A DNA stretch of 49,778 nt, from NCBI GenBank assembly GCA_945881945.1, contig CAMCVO010000010.1:1-49778 (forward strand), written 5' to 3'. The translations under genes were made by a program, and so were the position numbers. Of the stretch, positions 47,106 to 49,778 are shown piece after piece. This DNA comes from Bifidobacterium breve. GTDB taxonomy: Bacteria > Actinomycetota > Actinomycetes > Nanopelagicales > Nanopelagicaceae. The notes beneath the pieces are model-generated. The model was not told the origin of the DNA. It did no database searches and saw only the letters and a program-made list of their open reading frames with translations. The number at the start of each line of letters is the position of its first letter. The first letter of the stretch is position 1.

Positions 47106-47423
47106 GTGAGCGAGATTGAACATGCAAATTCTAAGCTTCAATTCTTATTAACTGAGAGTCAATTAGCTGACATTTACTCATCGATTAACTCTGCAATTGG
47201 AGCGTATACACTAAGAACTCAGTTACTCCTTTCTAAGCCAGAAAAGAAGTTTATTTCCTTAGATGAAGTCTATGAAGATTGCTTTGTTCTTTCACTAAGT
47301 AAAAAAGATGTGGGATTTTTAATTGGAACAATTTCAACTAATAGGGACATTAATGGGAGCCTGTGCGCAGAAAAGGTTCGTGACGGTCTTGAGCGGGGCT
47401 CGGCAAAACGAAAAGGTAAATAG
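47106..47423 (+). CDS. Hypothetical small protein in SOS-linked cluster
   Basis: 105 aa from GTG, nine bases after the preceding stop. Not recognised. The predicted content is helical and soluble (LQFLLTESQLADIYSSINSA, LDEVYEDCFVLSLSKKDVG), ending in a basic tail (ERGSAKRKGK). The position suggests the same transcript as the TPR and anchored proteins. No catalytic motif is visible. Confidence 0.5.
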   Translation: MSEIEHANSKLQFLLTESQLADIYSSINSAIGAYTLRTQLLLSKPEKKFISLDEVYEDCFVLSLSKKDVGFLIGTISTNRDINGSLCAEKVRDGLERGSAKRKGK

Positions 47424-47473
47424 GTCCTGTTCGACGTATTGTCACGGCCTAGCTTTAAATGTAAGGTCTGAGA

Positions 47474-47929
47474 ATGAGCGACATGACTGACCAGGATCTC
47501 TCTGAGGTGAGTTACACGCGACATGCAGCATTCTGGATCAATGGGAATGTCCCCGTTGAACAGCAAAGCGAAGTCAGCGGTGCAATTCAAGAGTTTTTCT
47601 ATCCGCATTTTAGAGATTACATACATGCAAACCCCAGCAATAGAGAGAACATAAGACTGGCGATTGAAAAGTATTTATATGAGGAAGATCCGATGGGCAT
47701 TTGCTTAAAAGACGCTAAGAATGTTGATGAATACCGCCCGGAGGCAGATTTAATTGCTTGGCTGCTTTTGACGGGCTCATTAAATCCTAAAACTCTCTGG
47801 GCGCTTTGGATACTGCAATTTCATGAGGGTATATCACCATATAAAGGCGAGCAGGATCCAAAAATTCTCGCCATGATTGAATCACTAAATCAAATTTACA
47901 TAGCCAGTAAAAGTAAGGATTTTAGGTAG
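47474..47929 (+). CDS. Hypothetical soluble protein in SOS-linked cluster
   Basis: 151 aa from ATG with a modest AAGG site. Not recognised. It has an acidic, aromatic-rich sequence (TRHAAFWINGNVPVEQQSEV, IQEFFYPHFRDYIHA, YRPEADLIAWLLLTGS, ALWILQFHEGISPYKGEQ). There is no signal peptide and no Cys pair. It is separated by 50 bases from the preceding gene, so it may or may not be co-transcribed. Confidence 0.55.
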   Translation: MSDMTDQDLSEVSYTRHAAFWINGNVPVEQQSEVSGAIQEFFYPHFRDYIHANPSNRENIRLAIEKYLYEEDPMGICLKDAKNVDEYRPEADLIAWLLLTGSLNPKTLWALWILQFHEGISPYKGEQDPKILAMIESLNQIYIASKSKDFR

Positions 47930-47950
47930 AGTATTTGAGTAAGTTAGTGG

Positions 47951-48439
47951 TTACGAAGCACATACTTGATTATGGAATTTACACCACGTAATTGCATCAC
48001 TACTACTTTGGCCTTGTAAATATTCACCACACTGTTGGCATAAACAGTGATAGTTATACATACCTAGACCACCTACATGTGTGTAGTCGTAGATAAATGC
48101 AGCAACCTGACCTTTAAAGGTGGGAAGTTGCCTATGTCCTGTACTTTTTTGTACCAGGTCTAAATTTAAAACTCCAAGTTTTTCTAATACTTCTGGCTTC
48201 ATATCACTTTTATTCTTAATGGGTACTGCTAGGCCACAGGTACAGCGCATCTCTTCACCGCAGTAATTAACATACGCAAAATGCCACTGCTGGCCTTGCC
48301 AGCTTTTTAGATTTGCATAATGTAGCCAGGCTTTAAACTTATAGTAAGCATTTGGTGATTTTTCCTCATCCTGTGCTTTTTTCAGTTTTTCCAATACAGA
48401 ATCAGTTACAGATGTGTCCACATACTTTTTTTTAGACAT
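47951..48439 (-). CDS. Cys-rich, probable zinc-binding protein
   Basis: 162 aa from ATG 48439; longer frames to 48529 would cover a hairpin. Not recognised by family. Cys clusters look like metal ligands: NYCGEEMRCTCG, NYHCLCQQCGEY and WCKFHNQVC, with nearby His. A helical N-terminal part (SVLEKLKKAQDEEKSPNAYY) and an aromatic segment (KFKAWLHYANLKSWQGQQWH) precede them. It points against the plus-strand cluster and may be an independent accessory gene. Confidence 0.6.
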   Translation of the reverse strand: MSKKKYVDTSVTDSVLEKLKKAQDEEKSPNAYYKFKAWLHYANLKSWQGQQWHFAYVNYCGEEMRCTCGLAVPIKNKSDMKPEVLEKLGVLNLDLVQKSTGHRQLPTFKGQVAAFIYDYTHVGGLGMYNYHCLCQQCGEYLQGQSSSDAITWCKFHNQVCAS

Positions 48440-48951
48440 AGTTAAATAAGTCCTAACTGGACCAGTGTTTGATTGGCCCGCACTTCTAGCGGTGACTTTC
48501 ATCGCTAGCAGGTCTTCCTCTAGGACCACCGTGCGCGGTTAGCGCGGTTGGTGCCAAACTAGCTAAAGGGCTAGAGCATCTGGCTTCTTTGACCTATCCG
48601 TAATTATATATCAACACAATGTCGGTGGTATGGAGTAACCTCAAATAACTAAGAAAAGAGGTGAAGTAAAAAAGTCTTGAATCAACATACTAAGTACTTT
48701 GTCCAGACTCATGTTTATGGCAGCTGTTATCAAAGTAAAGAAACACTTTCCAAAATTGCCAATCTTGTTTGGAGGGGCTGGTGGCTTCATTCCTGACACT
48801 ATAGCTCCACAAGTTTGGCCTAAGACGGCAGTTACACTTGCTCAGATTTGAATCTGATGCTCGTATACCCATAATCCTCGAGCTAACTTATGCAACACTT
48901 TAGACAACATTTCAAATAAGATGGTGATCTAGCCTGACAGGAAAATTTCTT
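48440..48951. other. Gene-poor stretch between zinc-type protein and right-edge gene
   Basis: An imperfect 10-bp inverted repeat CTAGCGGTGA/TCATCGCTAG with one wobble pair lies near 48486-48509, just upstream of the minus-strand gene, and GCGC repeats follow near 48530-48560. A 46-codon frame (48711-48851) is listed separately. No promoter pair or LexA box was recognised for the gene at the right edge. Confidence 0.35.
48711..48851 (+). CDS. Possible 46-aa peptide
   Basis: A frame opening ATG-TTT-ATG encodes 46 residues with a basic amphipathic start (AAVIKVKKHFPKLP) and a hydrophobic glycine-rich part (ILFGGAGGFIPDTIAPQVW). There is no ribosome-binding site. It could be a small membrane-active peptide, a gene remnant or chance; I cannot tell which. 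Confidence 0.25.
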   Translation: MFMAAVIKVKKHFPKLPILFGGAGGFIPDTIAPQVWPKTAVTLAQI

Positions 48952-49778
48952 ATGCCTAGACCACAAACAGTATTCTCAGAATTACAAATTGCATTAGCCA
49001 TTGTAGATGAAGACTGGTCTCGCATTAAAAATGTAGATCGTGAATCTAAAAGCCTCTACCAAGAAGAGCTTCGCCGCCGGCTCTCTTCAGACAAAAAATC
49101 TGTTGACGAGTTGAAGAGAACTGGCGGGAAAATTAAAAAGTGGCTTTCAACTCGTAAAGCTCCCAGTAACTTTTCGGTGACCTGGACCGGTAAAGAAAAA
49201 CTCAAAGAGTATGGCGCAGTAGGACATGATTTACATGTTGATTCACTGGATTTAAGAATTTCGGTAAAAGAGAACGCTCAACTATTTCAAAACCCCTCGC
49301 CATTTAAAGTTTTTGAAAAATGGCCAAAGGGAATTTTTGAGCAGTCTCGGGATAGTGATTGGTTTATCCACACCGCACCAGAGGAGTTAAACAACTACTA
49401 CTTAAAGTGTTCAGGGGCTAAATTCTCTGGTTACAAAGACATTACCTCTTATTATCAAAATGTGGGAGGAAAGGGGGAGCGAAAGAAATTTTCAACTTAT
49501 GTTGCAGATCTGCATTCATCTTCTAATTCTGTAGTTTTGTCTGCCTATGATCTATTATGTCGAAAAGTCAGTAACAAATCTGCTGAGATATTTAATTCAA
49601 ATATAGCTTCATCACTCACCGGCGGTAATAAACAGCTTTCAAACAATAAGTCGTTAGCTAAGTTGTTTGCTTTTTACTTCAGGTTGGATAGTAATCGCTA
49701 CACATTGTGTGGGACTGAGAACTCCACGAGTTTTGCTGTTGAGGTGAGTGACCTGAAAAACTGGGAGGAACATTTTGA
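48952..49778 (+). CDS. Large unrecognised protein, cut by right edge
   Basis: At least 275 codons from ATG 48952 (AGGA about ten bases upstream) with no stop before the window ends. Not recognised. There is a helical, charged N-terminus (SRIKNVDRESKSLYQEELRR, KKSVDELKRTGGKIKKWLST). The region VDSLDLRISVKENAQLFQN followed by PSPFKVFEKWP is reminiscent of PD-(D/E)XK-type restriction-like nucleases, with Asp ahead of a hydrophobic-x-V-K strand; this is a weak resemblance. Rich in Lys, Ser and Asn. Could be a nuclease, or the C-terminal part may decide. Confidence 0.6.
   Translation, partial: MPRPQTVFSELQIALAIVDEDWSRIKNVDRESKSLYQEELRRRLSSDKKSVDELKRTGGKIKKWLSTRKAPSNFSVTWTGKEKLKEYGAVGHDLHVDSLDLRISVKENAQLFQNPSPFKVFEKWPKGIFEQSRDSDWFIHTAPEELNNYYLKCSGAKFSGYKDITSYYQNVGGKGERKKFSTYVADLHSSSNSVVLSAYDLLCRKVSNKSAEIFNSNIASSLTGGNKQLSNNKSLAKLFAFYFRLDSNRYTLCGTENSTSFAVEVSDLKNWEEHF

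Noticed and set aside
48690-48872. 60-codon minus-strand frame
   Set aside because: Cys/Ser/Asn-rich random-looking peptide with no ribosome-binding site, overlapping a more protein-like plus-strand frame.

Overview
The window looks like chromosome from a low-GC, streamlined actinobacterium, most probably a freshwater acI-type lineage (Nanopelagicales, Planktophila/Nanopelagicus-like). This is inferred from gene content, not from any search. Supporting points: actinobacteria-restricted families (DUF3145, MgtA-type mannosyltransferase, a nadD-rsfS-gpgP run as in mycobacteria, DUF6504 next to dnaE2), actinobacterial LexA boxes (TCGAAC-N4-GTTCGA), AT-rich codon use, tight spacing with many 1-4 base stop/start overlaps, and a heliorhodopsin.

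Layout. 1-4.7 kb: the first codons of a cold-shock gene (minus strand), then DUF3145 and SIMPL genes, and a minus-strand envelope cluster (two GT4 glycosyltransferases and an SGNH hydrolase). 4.8-12.6 kb: a plus-strand housekeeping run etfB-etfA-cysteine desulfurase-mnmA-ligA-(39-aa membrane protein)-nadD-rsfS-gpgP, then tRNA-Ala(GGC). nadD has no ATG, GTG or TTG start ahead of its nucleotide-binding motif. 12.7-18.1 kb: an SDR overlapping leuS, a secreted TPR protein, a UbiA prenyltransferase and a secreted DUF1524 nuclease. 18.2-22.6 kb: a DNA-damage block: SRAP/YedK, a LexA-boxed promoter, DUF6504 and dnaE2.

22.8-36.2 kb: small membrane proteins, DCC-family protein, PsiE, then a minus-strand DUF2256-photolyase-TspO operon; a secreted protein with an I78-like C-terminus; a proline racemase-family enzyme with Ser in place of the first catalytic Cys; an SDR; DUF4287/DUF1801; a cysteine desulfurase-like protein lacking the usual Cys; an S51 peptidase; a lipoprotein; a GC-rich hairpin-bearing island; a secreted 5'-nucleotidase; a PQQ-type sugar dehydrogenase and a heliorhodopsin. 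36.4-38.2 kb: a toxin/antitoxin-like pair, DoxX, YqhA and DUF805 membrane proteins. 38.26-41.8 kb: an FMN riboswitch with a Shine-Dalgarno-sequestering stem followed by ribD-ribE-ribBA-ribH. 41.8-45.0 kb: secreted histidine phosphatase, secreted HExxH protein, fasciclin lipoprotein and an AhpD-like protein.

45.0-49.8 kb differs from the rest: 566 bases of hairpin-rich non-coding DNA, a second, nearly identical LexA box, then a TPR protein, a membrane-anchored Cys-containing protein and two small unknown genes on the plus strand, a Cys-rich zinc-type protein on the minus strand, and a large unknown gene cut by the right edge. This SOS-linked set of unrecognised genes is the best candidate for an undescribed system. 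Light, DNA-damage and flavin functions recur across the window (photolyase, TspO, heliorhodopsin, SRAP, dnaE2, rib operon), which fits a sunlit surface-water life, but a functional link between them is inference.
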